Origin: Spirochaetaceae bacterium
Lineage (GTDB): Bacteria; Spirochaetota; Spirochaetia; DSM-27196; PXBQ01
Assembly: GCA_003566875.1 (NCBI GenBank)
Contig: PXBQ01000536.1
Span: forward strand, 1-7,303
Direction: 5' to 3'
DNA: 7,303 nt
Below are positions 6,246 to 7,303 of this stretch, in pieces. A model generated the notes under the pieces. The model worked only from the letters and a program-made list of their open reading frames with translations, did not search any database and was not told the DNA's origin. Position numbers and translations under genes: made by a program. The first letter of the stretch is position 1. Every line of letters begins with the position of its first letter.

Positions 6246-6250
6246 CCTAT

Positions 6251-6814
6251 ATGATCAAGGCCGGCGCAATCGACAAAGGAATGTGCCTCATGATGAAAGG
6301 CGAGCCGCATCTCGTTGCGGAACGCGAATTTGTGAACCCGGGCAAGGGCGCAGCATTTGTGCGATTGAAGCTCAAGAATCTCCGAACCGGTTTGGTGCTC
6401 CGCGAAACCATCAAAACGAACGACACCGTCGAAGAGGCAGATGTGTACGACCGTGACGGTCAGTTCATGTATTCCGACGACGACGCGTATCACTTCATGG
6501 ATGCCGAGACGTACGAACAGTTCGAGGTGCTTCGGGAAGGCCTTGAGTCGAAAGGTCTCTACATGAAAGAAGGCGAGACGTTCAAGATCACAATGTGGGA
6601 GGCAAAGCCGATCGATATTTCGATCCCGTACAAGCTCCCGTTCACCGTGACCGAAGCTGAAGACGGCGTTCGTGGAGACACGGTAACGGGTGCGACGAAA
6701 ACCGTCGTCGTCGAGACGGGGCTTCAGGTTCGCGTGCCGATTTTCATCAAACAGGGTGAACGGATCCTCGTGAACACCGAGACCGGCGAGTACGTCGAGC
6801 GGGTAAACTCATAA
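6251..6814 (+). CDS. efp: Translation elongation factor P
   Basis: A 187-residue EF-P (E. coli 188), which binds between the ribosomal P and E sites and rescues stalling at polyproline motifs. Three domains are present: an N-terminal KOW-like domain (about 1-63) with the modification loop NPGKG and target Lys32 (E. coli Lys34), an OB domain (about 66-127), and a C-terminal OB domain (about 130-187) with the EF-P signature GATK (147-150) through ETGLQVRVPIFIKQGE (155-170) and the typical ending NTETGEYVERV. The sequence reads like treponemal EF-P. ATG 6251 is chosen because AGGTGA lies 5 nt upstream. It follows epmA by 5 nt and is probably cotranscribed, with an additional promoter inside epmA. 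Since EpmA is present, Lys32 is probably lysylated; whether with alpha- or beta-lysine depends on an epmB elsewhere in the genome. Confidence 0.97.
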   Translation: MIKAGAIDKGMCLMMKGEPHLVAEREFVNPGKGAAFVRLKLKNLRTGLVLRETIKTNDTVEEADVYDRDGQFMYSDDDAYHFMDAETYEQFEVLREGLESKGLYMKEGETFKITMWEAKPIDISIPYKLPFTVTEAEDGVRGDTVTGATKTVVVETGLQVRVPIFIKQGERILVNTETGEYVERVNS

Positions 6815-6849
6815 TCACCACCGGCTCGTTGCCGGATCCAGGAGATCGC

Positions 6850-6874
6850 GGAGCGGCGTGTTCGACGCCGCTTC
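6850..6874 (+). other. Hairpin in the efp-rrf2 intergenic region
   Basis: A 10-bp stem with one G-U pair (5' arm 6850-6859, 3' arm 6865-6874) closes the loop GTTCG. A smaller hairpin, CCGGC/GCCGG (6821-6835), precedes it. No T-tract follows, so it is not a canonical intrinsic terminator. It could be a Rho-associated or mRNA-stabilising structure after efp, or a site in the leader of the regulator gene. Confidence 0.5.
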
Positions 6875-6908
6875 AGACGATTCGCATTGAAATGGAACAG
6901 GAATTGAC

Positions 6909-7303
6909 ATGAGAATCACAACAAAAGGGCGGTACGCGTTACGCGCCCTCACAAATCTGGCTCTCAGCGACCCGTCGAAACCGGTGCCGATTAAAAAAAT
7001 CGCGGCCGACGAGGATATATCACCCGAGTTTCTCGAGCAGATTTTTTTCAAGCTGAAGAAATCCGGTATCATCTCTTCGGTCCGTGGACCGGGAGGTGGG
7101 TTTCTTATCGCGCGAGATCCGAAAGAGGTCACTCTCCGCATGGTTTTTGAGGCGGTTGACGAGGGCATCGCGATCACGCCGTGCACGGATTGTTCAGACG
7201 ACGACGACGGATGCCCACGACAGGACTTTTGCATCGTGTACCACGTCTGGAAGGAAGCGTCAGAGCATATTCTCTCGTTTTTCGACACGATGACGCTTCA
7301 GAA
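6909..7303 (+). CDS. Rrf2-family transcriptional regulator with a four-cysteine cluster (3' end beyond window)
   Basis: 131 codons are visible before the right edge. The product begins MRITTKGRYALRALTNLA, the Rrf2/IscR winged-helix start, with the recognition-helix region ISPEFLEQIFFKLKKSG (37-53) and the wing SVRGPGGGFLIA (57-68). In the sensor loop are Cys92, Cys95, Cys102 and Cys108 (the last two as CPRxxxC), then His112 and Trp114, the region where IscR-type proteins bind an Fe-S cluster. IscR has three cysteines and a His three residues after the last; here there are four, with His four residues after the last. AGGA 6 nt upstream supports ATG 6909. It is 94 bp after efp on the same strand; no clear promoter is seen. 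Targets cannot be read from the sequence; Fe-S, NO or redox sensing and control of cysteine or Fe-S genes are possible. Rrf2 family assignment is sure; the specific subfamily is not. Confidence 0.92.
   Translation, partial: MRITTKGRYALRALTNLALSDPSKPVPIKKIAADEDISPEFLEQIFFKLKKSGIISSVRGPGGGFLIARDPKEVTLRMVFEAVDEGIAITPCTDCSDDDDGCPRQDFCIVYHVWKEASEHILSFFDTMTLQ

Noticed and set aside
6242..6250. GTG start for EF-P overlapping the epmA stop (GTGA)
   Set aside because: The GTG lies within the AGGTGA ribosome binding site that is correctly spaced for ATG 6251.
6815..7288. Leftward 157-codon open frame over the Rrf2 gene
   Set aside because: It is antisense to a clear winged-helix regulator, begins within that gene, and has no recognisable motif.

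Overview
The window is GC-rich, densely coding bacterial DNA that reads as a free-living spirochaete (Spirochaetaceae/Spirochaeta-type). This is an inference from protein character: the EF-P and the cystalysin-like C-S lyase resemble treponemal proteins, and the gene entering from the left edge resembles TatT (Tp0956-type) lipoproteins with a loose, spirochaete-style lipobox. No phage, IS, CRISPR, tRNA or rRNA signal is visible.

Layout: two divergent blocks meet at a 134-bp intergenic region (5113-5246). The leftward block, in transcription order, is a PatB/MalY C-S beta-lyase (5112-3952), MTA/SAH nucleosidase mtnN (3882-3184), a 975-residue M16C presequence-protease-like metallopeptidase (3127-200), and the first 44 codons of a TatT-like lipoprotein (134 to the edge). 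The rightward block is epmA (5247-6245), efp (6251-6814) and an Rrf2-family regulator cut by the right edge (6909-7303). Spacings are 69, 56 and 65 bp on the left. On the right they are 5 bp (epmA-efp) and 94 bp (efp-rrf2).

Functional reading: EpmA attaches (beta-)lysine to a conserved lysine of EF-P, so enzyme and substrate are adjacent; EpmB, the aminomutase of the pathway, is not in the window. The lyase and MtnN both touch sulfur-amino-acid/SAM turnover (cystathionine or cysteine cleavage; SAH and MTA removal). The M16C protease probably degrades short peptides in the cytoplasm. The TatT-like start suggests that TRAP-transporter genes lie beyond the left edge.

No clearly new system is present. 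The points most worth a second look are regulatory. Two candidate promoters (mtnN, tatT-like) have a -10 element exactly 6 nt before the ATG and no Shine-Dalgarno, which suggests leaderless mRNAs. A 12-bp direct repeat pair abuts a perfect TTGACA upstream of the tatT-like gene. An extended -10 promoter for efp lies inside the last codons of epmA. A perfect 14-bp palindrome lies just upstream of epmA.
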